A DNA stretch of 13,113 nucleotides from contig CAIPFS010000667.1 of assembly GCA_903864375.1 (NCBI GenBank), positions 1 to 13,113 of the forward strand, given 5' to 3'. Origin of the DNA: an uncultured Verrucomicrobiota bacterium. Its GTDB lineage: Bacteria > Verrucomicrobiota > Verrucomicrobiia > Limisphaerales > UBA9464. Below are positions 1 to 6,679 of the stretch, piece after piece. How positions within the stretch are numbered: the stretch's first letter is position 1; each line of letters starts with the position of its first letter. The translations under genes were made by a program, and so were the position numbers. Under the pieces are notes generated by a model. The model ran no database searches, was not told the DNA's origin, and saw only the letters and a program-made list of their open reading frames with translations.

Positions 1-319
1 AGCCCTGCCCGGGTGCCTTTCTGCGCACGGTCAACTCGACGAAATCACCTTCTGTTCGACCCAGCGCCCGCCACCGATCCGCCTCCTGATATTGTCCCGG
101 CAACTGGGGTTCCCACCCTCCCGACCGGATTCCCGGGGGTGGTGTCAGCGACTGACCCTCCAGTTCAAGGATCTCGTCGCCGGCCTTCAAACCCGCCGCC
201 CGAAATCCACTGTCATAGGCCACCGACCGGACCACCAGGTGGGGCGGCTGGTCTTCGAGTCGGACCTCGGTCACGATTCCACAGACAGGATCACTGCTGA
301 CGTACACTTGCCCCGGCAT
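1..319 (-). CDS. PDZ-domain protein, N-terminal part, cut by the left edge
   Basis: This gene reads leftwards out of the window, so only its first 106 codons are visible and there is no stop codon. The start is well defined: ATG at 319-317 is preceded on the minus strand by AAGGTG with an 8-nt spacer, and an in-frame TAA lies 12 nt upstream. There is no signal peptide, so the visible part looks cytoplasmic. Residues about 27-58 resemble a PDZ core: hydrophobic beta strands (HLVVRSV), then a segment ending in AAGLKAGDEILELEG, the usual 'A-G-L-x-x-G-D-x-I' carboxylate-binding region. Residues 59-85 are rich in Pro, Gly and Trp and may be a long loop before a last strand (FVELTVRR). PDZ domains bind protein C-termini or peptides. 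What this one is attached to lies outside the window. It follows the hydrolase gene on the same strand after a 140-nt gap and may or may not be co-transcribed. Confidence 0.75.
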   Translation of the reverse strand, partial: MPGQVYVSSDPVCGIVTEVRLEDQPPHLVVRSVAYDSGFRAAGLKAGDEILELEGQSLTPPPGIRSGGWEPQLPGQYQEADRWRALGRTEGDFVELTVRRKAPGQG

Positions 320-327
320 TGTGAAAT

Positions 328-333
328 CACCTT
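328..333 (-). promoter_or_regulatory. Ribosome binding site of the PDZ-domain gene
   Basis: AAGGTG on the minus strand, 8 nt before the ATG at 319. It fixes the start of the truncated gene at the left edge, together with the in-frame TAA between the two. Apart from this site, the 140-nt gap 320-459 holds nothing I can recognise; I found no convincing terminator for the upstream hydrolase gene. Confidence 0.6.
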
Positions 334-459
334 AATGTGCAACCGACTTCAGGTTCAAGAAAATCGGGGGCGAGTTGTCACGAAAACCGGGCCGAGTCTT
401 CAAAATCCATTGGCCCTGCCTGCTCGCCAGAACAGACAACGCCATTTTGAAAACCCGCG

Positions 460-1251
460 CTAGCGATGGTGCGCCAACAACCAGGAATAAAATTCCGGCT
501 CATTGTAGGCCTGGGTCCACGAGTCATGGTCCGCCTCCGGATAAACGGTCAGTTTGACATCAGCATTCCCCAATTTTTCGTAGGCCGAGACCATGCGCTG
601 ACTCTCCCCGAGCGGAACCACCGAATCCTTGGCACCGTGAAATGCCCAAATTCCCAGAGTCTTCATGGCCGCCGCCTTTTTACCTCCCAGAATGAGGTCA
701 ATACGCTCCCCACCACCGCAGATGGGCGCAATTGCCGCGAACCGCTCCGGATAATGGGCAGCCAGAGCCCAGGATCCATATCCCCCCATGCTCAAACCAG
801 TGACGTATTCCCGGTGGGTATCAATGCGAACTCCCTTCTCGACTTCATCCAGGAGTGCCGCGAGGACCGCGGGCTCCCACCGCTGGTCCGGCGGACACTG
901 GGGTGAGACGAGGACAAATGGAAACGTCTTGCCCTCACGTGTCTGTTTGGGTGGTCCGTGGACGGCGACTAATTGCACATTGGTCCCGCGTTCACCCGAG
1001 CCGTGGAGAAAGAGGACCAACGGAAAGCGTTGAGTCGATTCGGCGGAATACTCCTTCGGAAGATAGAGAAGGTACGAAAGCCGATTGGTTTGAAAGCGGA
1101 CATTGGAGAATGTCCCGGTGACGGTGCCCCCCGGCTGCGGAATCGGGAAAGCACTGCCCCGAGCCATGGCCCAGGTTCCCAACAGCCATGCCGAGAAACA
1201 AATCAGCGCGGCGAACGGTCGCGCCCTGCGAAGAGTAACTGGGGAATTCAT
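460..1251 (-). CDS. Secreted alpha/beta hydrolase, predicted peptidase/esterase (COG4099-like)
   Basis: A serine hydrolase of 263 residues from the chosen start. An N-terminal Sec-type signal is visible: basic stretch LRRAR, hydrophobic core to about residue 28, likely cleavage after an A-x-A-like WAMA. The alpha/beta-hydrolase landmarks follow in order. The oxyanion-hole segment HGSGERG is at 83-89, the nucleophile elbow G-L-S-M-G-G has Ser154, the acid is probably Asp209 (FHGAKDSVVP), and His242 lies in EADHDSW. HGSGERG plus GLSMGG is typical of the secreted 'predicted peptidase' group related to polyhydroxybutyrate depolymerases and feruloyl esterases, so an ester or peptide bond outside the cytoplasm is the likely target; the substrate is unknown. 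The frame is open back to 1557, but that would overlap the divergent DUF1501 gene. ATG at 1251 gives a compact signal peptide; ATG at 1275 is an alternative, and neither has a clear ribosome binding site. Triad intact, no sign of damage. Confidence 0.85.
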   Translation of the reverse strand: MNSPVTLRRARPFAALICFSAWLLGTWAMARGSAFPIPQPGGTVTGTFSNVRFQTNRLSYLLYLPKEYSAESTQRFPLVLFLHGSGERGTNVQLVAVHGPPKQTREGKTFPFVLVSPQCPPDQRWEPAVLAALLDEVEKGVRIDTHREYVTGLSMGGYGSWALAAHYPERFAAIAPICGGGERIDLILGGKKAAAMKTLGIWAFHGAKDSVVPLGESQRMVSAYEKLGNADVKLTVYPEADHDSWTQAYNEPEFYSWLLAHHR

Positions 1252-1445
1252 GACGGGACGGTGCCATCCGGGCATGGTTTTCGCCAAGTCCCGTTTTCGT
1301 TCGAATTTCACACGTAAAAACCGCCTCCAAGAGGGAGTTCGGGGAAACCGGTTTCTGTGGGGGGATTTTGCTCCGGAATTCACATCGATTACCGGTTGAC
1401 ATTCCCACAGGTTCGGTTGTCCTTGGAGAAAGAGCCTTTTCACCC
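1252..1445. promoter_or_regulatory. Divergent intergenic region between the hydrolase and the DUF1501 operon
   Basis: This region of about 194 bp must hold the promoters for the leftward hydrolase gene and the rightward operon. On the plus strand a perfect TTGACA lies at 1396-1401, but the hexamer 17 nt downstream (GTCCTT, 1419-1424) is a poor -10 box, so it is only a candidate. The palindromic hexamer ACCGGT occurs at 1347-1352 and 1391-1396, 44 bp apart; the second copy abuts the TTGACA. The purine-rich GGAGAAAGAG at 1425-1434 precedes the ATG at 1446, although its GGAG is too far upstream for a standard ribosome binding site. No sigma-54 promoter or riboswitch-like structure was seen. Confidence 0.35.
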
Positions 1446-2819
1446 ATGTTGACCATCCTTGGACCTCGATCCACCGAATGCGGATTCTGTGATGGGATAT
1501 CGCGACGCGGGTTTCTCCGCATCGGAGCCTTGGGTCTTGGCGGGCTGGCGCTGCCACGCCTGTTGCAGGCCGAAGCAGCCTCCGCCGGGTTGTCCGGTCA
1601 GGGAACGGCTGGCAGCCGTCATAAGGCGGTCATCATGGTCTTTCTACCCGGTGGGCCAAGCCACCAGGACATGTTCGACCTGAAGCGGGATGCACCCGCG
1701 GAAATACGGGGTGAATTCAACCCGATCTCCACGAACGTTCCGGGCATCCAGATTTGCGAACACCTGCCCCGGCTGGCGCGGATCATGGACAAGTGCACCC
1801 TGATCCGTTCGATGGTGGGCATGGAAGACCGGCATGAGGCCTTCCAAACCTACACGGGTCGACTGAATCGGAACCAACCCCCCGGCGGCTGGCCGTCCAT
1901 GGGTTCCCTGCTGGCCCGGTTACAAGGGTCCGGGGATCCCGCGGTTCCCGCATCAGTGGGACTGGCTCCGAAGATGGGCCATCCCGAATGGGCGGACAGC
2001 GGCCCGGCTGGATATCTCGGTACTGCGTTCGCTCCGTTCGAAATCAACAAGGGCGGCGGCAAGGACGACATGATTTTGAACGGCATCACTCTGGACCGTT
2101 TATCCGATCGCCGGGCCTTGCTCAGTTCCCTCGACACGTTCCGGAGAACGGTGGACTCCAGTGGACAAATGGCCGGGCTCGATGCCTACACCCAGCAGGC
2201 ATTCGGGATTCTGACCTCGAGCCGGCTGGTCTCGGCCCTCGATATTCGCAATGAAGACCCCAAGGTGGTCGAACGCTATGGAAAGGGGGATCCGCGCAAC
2301 CGGGATGATGGGGGCCCCAAGCTGATGGAACATTTCCTTGTCGCGCGACGCCTGGTCGAAGCCGGTGCCCGTTGTGTCACCCTCGCTTTCAGCCGGTGGG
2401 ACCATCATGGCGATAATTTCGGTGCCCTGCGCCAGGACCTTCCCCTCCTCGATCAGGGGTTGAGCGCCTTGATCACCGACCTCCACGAACGTGGACTGGA
2501 CCGGGACGTCTCGGTGATGGTGGCGGGCGAATTCGGTCGCAGTCCCACCATCAACAAGGATGCAGGACGGGACCATTGGCCACGGGTCAGCTGTGCCCTG
2601 CTCGCCGGCGGCGGCTTGAAACATGGCCAGGTGATCGGCTCCACCGACCGTCTCGGTGGCGAGGCGGCATCACGACCAACCACCTTTGGTGAAGTCCATG
2701 CCACCCTCTATCACGCCCTCGGACTGGACGTGAACAAGGTCACCGTCCCTGACCTGACCGGAAGACCCCAGTTCCTGGTGGACCCGGGGGTGCAGCCGAT
2801 GAAAGAATTGATTAGCTGA
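1446..2819 (+). CDS. DUF1501 family protein, Tat-exported (first tandem copy)
   Basis: A 457-residue protein of the DUF1501 family, common in Planctomycetota and Verrucomicrobiota and, to my knowledge, grouped with alkaline-phosphatase-like/sulfatase folds; no reaction is established. A twin-arginine signal is clear: S19-R-R-G-F-L then a Gly/Leu-rich stretch (IGALGLGGLALP), so it should be exported folded. Family landmarks follow: HKAVIMVFLPGGPSHQDMFDLK, the segment NQPPGGWPSMG, W318-D-H-H-G-D-N-F, G361-E-F-G-R-S-P, INKDAGRDHWP, and a C-terminal DLTGRPQFLV. The ATG at 1446 is chosen because the next gene's product begins with the same MLTI-x-GP and FCDG before its RR motif; the frame is open further upstream to 1368 but that extension has no counterpart. 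Nine nt separate it from its paralogue (about 60% identical by eye). It has Ala where the second copy and typical family members have Trp just before GEFGR. First gene of the operon. Confidence 0.9.
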   Translation: MLTILGPRSTECGFCDGISRRGFLRIGALGLGGLALPRLLQAEAASAGLSGQGTAGSRHKAVIMVFLPGGPSHQDMFDLKRDAPAEIRGEFNPISTNVPGIQICEHLPRLARIMDKCTLIRSMVGMEDRHEAFQTYTGRLNRNQPPGGWPSMGSLLARLQGSGDPAVPASVGLAPKMGHPEWADSGPAGYLGTAFAPFEINKGGGKDDMILNGITLDRLSDRRALLSSLDTFRRTVDSSGQMAGLDAYTQQAFGILTSSRLVSALDIRNEDPKVVERYGKGDPRNRDDGGPKLMEHFLVARRLVEAGARCVTLAFSRWDHHGDNFGALRQDLPLLDQGLSALITDLHERGLDRDVSVMVAGEFGRSPTINKDAGRDHWPRVSCALLAGGGLKHGQVIGSTDRLGGEAASRPTTFGEVHATLYHALGLDVNKVTVPDLTGRPQFLVDPGVQPMKELIS

Positions 2820-2828
2820 CGTTTCCTC

Positions 2829-4166
2829 ATGCTCACCATTCCCGGACCTTCCCGTCGATTCTGTGACGGACTTTCGCGTCGTAACTTTCTTCGAATCGGT
2901 GCGCTTGGGATGGGGGGAATGGCACTCCCGGATCTTTTGCGGGCGGAGTCAGGCTCGGGGCTTCGGTCGGGCCACAAAGCCGTGATCATGATATATCTTC
3001 CGGGCGGACCTCCCCATCAGGACACGTTTGACCTGAAACCCGATGCGCCGGCCGAAATTCGGGGTGAATTCAAAGCCATTCCGACATCGTTGACCGGATT
3101 CCAGATTTGCGAGCACCTGCCGCGTCTCGCGAAATGCGCTCAACACTATGCAGTGATCCGCTCGATTAGCGACGCCGTGGATGACCACTCCGATTTCATG
3201 TGCCAGACCGGTCGGCGCAAGGGCAATCAGCCGCCCGGAGGCTGGCCGAATCTCGGATCGTGTGTTTCGCGGGTCCTGGGTCCCTCCGACCCTGCCGTTC
3301 CAGCCTTTGTCGGTCTGGAACCCCGGATGCAACATCGTCCTTATAATGCTGCCACCGCAGGATTCGCCGGCGTGTCGCATGACGCCTTCCGACCGGCCGC
3401 CGATGCAAAATCGGACATGGTCCTCAATGGGATCACCACCGAACGACTGGCGGACCGTCGGGCCTTGCTCGCATCCTTTGACCGTTTTCGGCGGGAGGTC
3501 GATTCCAGCGGCCTGATGACCGGCCTGGACGGATTCAATCAGCAGGCGTTCGGGATGCTGACCTCCAGCCGCCTGCTGGAGGCGCTCAATGTGGAAAAGG
3601 AATCGGCCGCCCTGCGGGAACGGTACGGAAAAGGGGACGCCAAGGTGCACGGCGATGCCGCCCCCATGCTCAATGAACAGTTCCTGGTCGCCCGACGACT
3701 GGTTGAGGCGGGGGCCCGGTTCGTGACCGTTGCCTACGGGTTCTGGGATTATCATGGCAATAATTTTGGCAATGCCCGGAATGACCTCCCACTGCTGGAC
3801 CAGGCGCTGAGTGCGTTGATCGAAGACCTTCACGACCGGGGCCTCGATCGGGATGTCAGCGTGGTCACCTGGGGCGAGTTTGGGCGGTCGCCAACCATCA
3901 ACAAAGACGGCGGGCGGGACCACTGGCCCCGCGCCAACTGTGCCGTGCTCGCAGGCGGAGGCATGAAGGTGGGACAGGTCATCGGCGCCACCGACCGTCT
4001 CGGCGGTGAACCGTCAGAACGCCCCGTTCAATTTGGCGAGGTGTTTGCCACCCTCTATAAGAATCTCGGAATTGATGTCAATCAGGTCACCATCCCGGAT
4101 TTGACGGGTCGCCCTCAATTCCTCGTCCCCGATGGATGTCAACCCATGAAGGAACTGGTGGGATGA
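2829..4166 (+). CDS. DUF1501 family protein, Tat-exported (second tandem copy)
   Basis: A 445-residue paralogue of the preceding gene, colinear with it over its whole length. The Tat signal is S16-R-R-N-F-L-R followed by IGALGMGGMALPDLL. Family landmarks are HKAVIMIYLPGGPPHQDTFDLK, NQPPGGWPNLG, W306-D-Y-H-G-N-N-F, WG349-EFGRSP (G349 begins GEFGRSP), INKDGGRDHWP, and DLTGRPQFLV near the C-terminus. This copy keeps the usual W-G-E-F-G-R form, so it is closer to a standard family member than copy one. Start: ATG at 2829, 9 nt after the previous stop, with no good ribosome binding site, which is not rare in these phyla; translation may depend on re-initiation. Its stop overlaps the start of the next gene (ATGA). 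The usual family partner, a DUF1549/DUF1553 protein, follows directly, and the two families are nearly always neighbours. Function unknown; export through Tat suggests the protein folds or gains a cofactor in the cytoplasm (inference). Confidence 0.92.
   Translation: MLTIPGPSRRFCDGLSRRNFLRIGALGMGGMALPDLLRAESGSGLRSGHKAVIMIYLPGGPPHQDTFDLKPDAPAEIRGEFKAIPTSLTGFQICEHLPRLAKCAQHYAVIRSISDAVDDHSDFMCQTGRRKGNQPPGGWPNLGSCVSRVLGPSDPAVPAFVGLEPRMQHRPYNAATAGFAGVSHDAFRPAADAKSDMVLNGITTERLADRRALLASFDRFRREVDSSGLMTGLDGFNQQAFGMLTSSRLLEALNVEKESAALRERYGKGDAKVHGDAAPMLNEQFLVARRLVEAGARFVTVAYGFWDYHGNNFGNARNDLPLLDQALSALIEDLHDRGLDRDVSVVTWGEFGRSPTINKDGGRDHWPRANCAVLAGGGMKVGQVIGATDRLGGEPSERPVQFGEVFATLYKNLGIDVNQVTIPDLTGRPQFLVPDGCQPMKELVG
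4149..4166 (+). promoter_or_regulatory. Ribosome binding site and ATGA overlap coupling DUF1501 to the DUF1549 gene
   Basis: AAGGA at 4149-4153 stands 9 nt before ATG 4163, and the TGA stop of the upstream gene (4164-4166) overlaps that ATG. This arrangement favours 4163 over the earlier in-frame ATG at 4136, and it puts a normal signal peptide at the N-terminus. It implies translational coupling of the two genes. Confidence 0.75.
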
Positions 4167-6676
4167 AATCCGGAATCAACAGGTGGCCATTTCGCTTCGC
4201 CCAATGGCATTTCTTCCTCTGCCTGGTGTTGACTGCCGGGTCGCAGCACAGTTTCGCCGAATCCCTGGCCATTGAATTCCTGGAAGGGGCGACCAATCTG
4301 ACCCTGGTTTCACGGGATGCCCGCCGACAGGTCCTCGCAACGGCCGACGGCCAGCGCGATGTCACCCGCACCGTCCGCTGGACCTCGACCCCAGAGGGCA
4401 TCGTTCGCGTGGACCCGACGGGACGCCTCTTCCCCCTGGCCGACGGTTCCACCCTCCTTCGCGCGACCACCACCAACGGAGCCGTGGCGGAGTTTCCGGT
4501 TCAGGTCGTCCATTCCGAGGAGTCGGCCCCCATCCATTTTGCCAACCAGATTGTCCCGATCTTTACCAAGAATGGTTGCAACGGTGGCGGATGCCACGGC
4601 AAGGCCGCCGGGCAGAACGGATTCCGGCTCTCGTTGCTGGGCTTTGAGCCGGACGAGGATTACGAGCATCTCGTCCGTGAAGCCCACGGACGGCGCCTGT
4701 TTCCGGCGGACCCACCCCGGAGTTTGCTGATCACCAAGGGAACAGCGCAATTGCCCCATGGCGGAGGACGACGGCTCGAGCCTGGGTCCGAGGACTATGA
4801 CCGGTTGGTCCGCTGGGTGGCGCAGGGAATGCCCAAGGGCAGCCCGCAGGCACCGACGGTGACCGACGTGAAGGTTTTCCCAACAGAACGAACCCTCGCG
4901 CTCGAAAGCGAGCAACAGCTGGTGGTGACCGCCGTGTATTCCGACGGCTCGACCGAGGACGTGACGCGAAGCGCGCTGTTCGAGGCCAACGACAAGGACA
5001 TGGCGGCGACGGATTCCAACGGACGAATCAAGGTTTTCAATCAACCGGGAGAGGTGGCCGTGATGGTCCGCTATCAGGGCAAGGTGGCGACATTCCGTGC
5101 GACGGTTCCCCTCGGGGCCCCGGTGGAGTCCCTGCCGCCGGCCAGAAATTTCGTGGATGAACTGGTCTTCAAACAACTGCGCAAAGTGGGCATGCCGCCG
5201 AGCCCCGTGGCCGACGATGCCACCTTCCTGCGGCGCGTCACCCTGGATATCGCCGGACGCCTGCCCACACCGACCGAGGTTCGGGAATTTTCCGCCAGCA
5301 CGGATGCCCATCGCCGCGACATCGTGATCGAACGCCTGATCGATTCCACCGATTACGCCGACTATTTTGCCAACAAATGGGCCGCTTTGCTCCGGAATCG
5401 CCGGACCGACGCCAGTCAGGCCCGCGCCACCTATGCGTTTCATGGCTGGATTCGCGATAGTCTGGTCTCCAACAAACCGTACGATCAGCTGGTCCGCGAA
5501 ATCCTCACGGCCTCGGGCGATGTTTCTGAGAATCCGCCGGTTGCCTGGTACCGGCAGGTCAGGACCATGCAGACCCAGCTGGAGGACGTTTCCCAACTCT
5601 TTCTCGGCCAGCGGATGCAGTGTGCCCAGTGCCATCATCATCCGTATGAAAAGTGGAGTCAGGCCGATTACTGGAGCCTGGGGGCATCGTTTTCCCAGGT
5701 TTCTTACAAGCCCGGGACCCAACCCGGCGAGGACATCATTGTTCATCGACGCGGGGAGGCACAGGCCACCAATAAAAAGAATGGGCAAAGTGTGAAACCC
5801 AAGGCCCTCGCGGAGCCGGCCTTCAAATTGAAGCCCGACGATGATCCGCGGGAGTTCCTCGCGGATTGGATGACGTCGGCCAGAAACCCATGGTTTTCCA
5901 AGGCACTGGTCAACCGTTACTGGAAACACTTTTTCGGGCGGGGCCTCGTTGATCCCGAAGACGATATGCGGGACACGAATCCCCCCATCAATCCGGAATT
6001 GCTGGACGCCCTGGCGGCCCACTTCTCGTCCAGTGGATTCGATTTGAAATCCCTGGTCCGAACCATCACCCAGAGCACCACCTACCAGTTGAGTTCGGAA
6101 CCCAACAGCTTCAACGCGAAGGATCGACACCACTTTTCCCGTTTCTATCCCCGTCGACTCCCGGCGGAGGTCCTCTACGATTCCGTCAATGCCATGACCG
6201 GAAGCCAAAGTCAGTTCGAAGGGCTGCCGGAGGGTACCCGCGCGGTTTGCCTTCCCGATAACAGTTTTAATGCCGGCAGTTACTTTCTGACCGTCTTCGG
6301 ACGACCCGAGGGCAGCAGCGCCTGCGAATGCGAACGAAGCATGGGCGCCTCCCTCAGTCAGAGCCTTCACCTGCTGAACTCCAAAGACATTCAAACCAAA
6401 CTGGGTGCGGACCAGTCGCGGGCAGCCCGCCTCGCCTCCGATTCCCGGACGGATGACGTCAAGCTGCTGGATCTTTATCAGATGGCCTTCGCCCGATCAC
6501 CCGATTCCGCTGAAATCACTGTCTTCAAAGATTATCTGGCTCGCCGGGTGAGTACCGCCCCGGAGGGCAAGGATTCGTCCGAAACCGAGGTCAACCGGAC
6601 CAAAGCCCGACGGGAAGCCTGGGAAGACACGGTCTGGGCCCTGCTCAATTCCAAAGAGTTCCTTTTCAATCATTGA
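4163..6676 (+). CDS. DUF1549/DUF1553 cytochrome-like protein with Ig-like domains
   Basis: An exported protein of 837 residues. Order of parts: Sec signal peptide (hydrophobic FFLCLVLTAG, cleavage near SFA/ES); a Big_2-like Ig domain to about residue 115; a Planctomycete cytochrome-type segment with C139-N-G-G-G-C-H145, a CX4CH form, followed by GKAAGQNGFRLSLLG; a second Ig-like domain at about 233-320 (VYSDGSTEDVT); DUF1549 from about 330 (FVDELVFKQL, RRVTLDIAGRLPT) carrying C487-A-Q-C-H491 then HHPYEKW; and DUF1553 from about 564 to the C-terminus (NPWFSKALVNRYWKHFFGRG, RRLPAEVLYD). The two CXnCH motifs suggest up to two covalently bound haems, giving a periplasmic electron-transfer role, but this is family inference and the reaction is unknown. 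Start ATG 4163 overlaps the upstream stop and has AAGGA in front. It is the usual partner of DUF1501, here following two copies. All domains look intact. Confidence 0.92.
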   Translation: MKSGINRWPFRFAQWHFFLCLVLTAGSQHSFAESLAIEFLEGATNLTLVSRDARRQVLATADGQRDVTRTVRWTSTPEGIVRVDPTGRLFPLADGSTLLRATTTNGAVAEFPVQVVHSEESAPIHFANQIVPIFTKNGCNGGGCHGKAAGQNGFRLSLLGFEPDEDYEHLVREAHGRRLFPADPPRSLLITKGTAQLPHGGGRRLEPGSEDYDRLVRWVAQGMPKGSPQAPTVTDVKVFPTERTLALESEQQLVVTAVYSDGSTEDVTRSALFEANDKDMAATDSNGRIKVFNQPGEVAVMVRYQGKVATFRATVPLGAPVESLPPARNFVDELVFKQLRKVGMPPSPVADDATFLRRVTLDIAGRLPTPTEVREFSASTDAHRRDIVIERLIDSTDYADYFANKWAALLRNRRTDASQARATYAFHGWIRDSLVSNKPYDQLVREILTASGDVSENPPVAWYRQVRTMQTQLEDVSQLFLGQRMQCAQCHHHPYEKWSQADYWSLGASFSQVSYKPGTQPGEDIIVHRRGEAQATNKKNGQSVKPKALAEPAFKLKPDDDPREFLADWMTSARNPWFSKALVNRYWKHFFGRGLVDPEDDMRDTNPPINPELLDALAAHFSSSGFDLKSLVRTITQSTTYQLSSEPNSFNAKDRHHFSRFYPRRLPAEVLYDSVNAMTGSQSQFEGLPEGTRAVCLPDNSFNAGSYFLTVFGRPEGSSACECERSMGASLSQSLHLLNSKDIQTKLGADQSRAARLASDSRTDDVKLLDLYQMAFARSPDSAEITVFKDYLARRVSTAPEGKDSSETEVNRTKARREAWEDTVWALLNSKEFLFNH

Positions 6677-6679
6677 CCG

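Noticed and set aside
399..451. Inverted repeat TTCAAAAT (399-406) / ATTTTGAA (444-451) as a terminator of the hydrolase gene
   Set aside because: Only 8 bp, AT-rich, with a loop of 37 nt and no T run after it; too weak to call.
13..557. Plus-strand small open frames at the left edge
   Set aside because: They are opposite the PDZ-domain gene and the hydrolase end, are Pro/Arg-rich and show no ribosome binding site or domain.
1252..1275. TGGCAC on the minus strand as a sigma-54 promoter element
   Set aside because: The required GC element at the proper spacing is missing, and it lies inside the start region of the hydrolase gene.
1276..1557. N-terminal extension of the hydrolase by up to 102 residues (open frame back to 1557)
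   Set aside because: It would overlap the divergent DUF1501 gene, has no family counterpart, and would bury the signal peptide inside the protein.
2949..3923. Minus-strand open frame of 324 codons opposite the second DUF1501 gene
   Set aside because: Antisense shadow of a well supported gene; no motif recognised.
4310..6394. Long minus-strand open frame of 694 codons opposite the DUF1549 gene
   Set aside because: It lies antisense to a gene with clear domain motifs; its translation is rich in Gly, Arg and His without recognisable domains, as expected of a shadow frame in GC-rich DNA.
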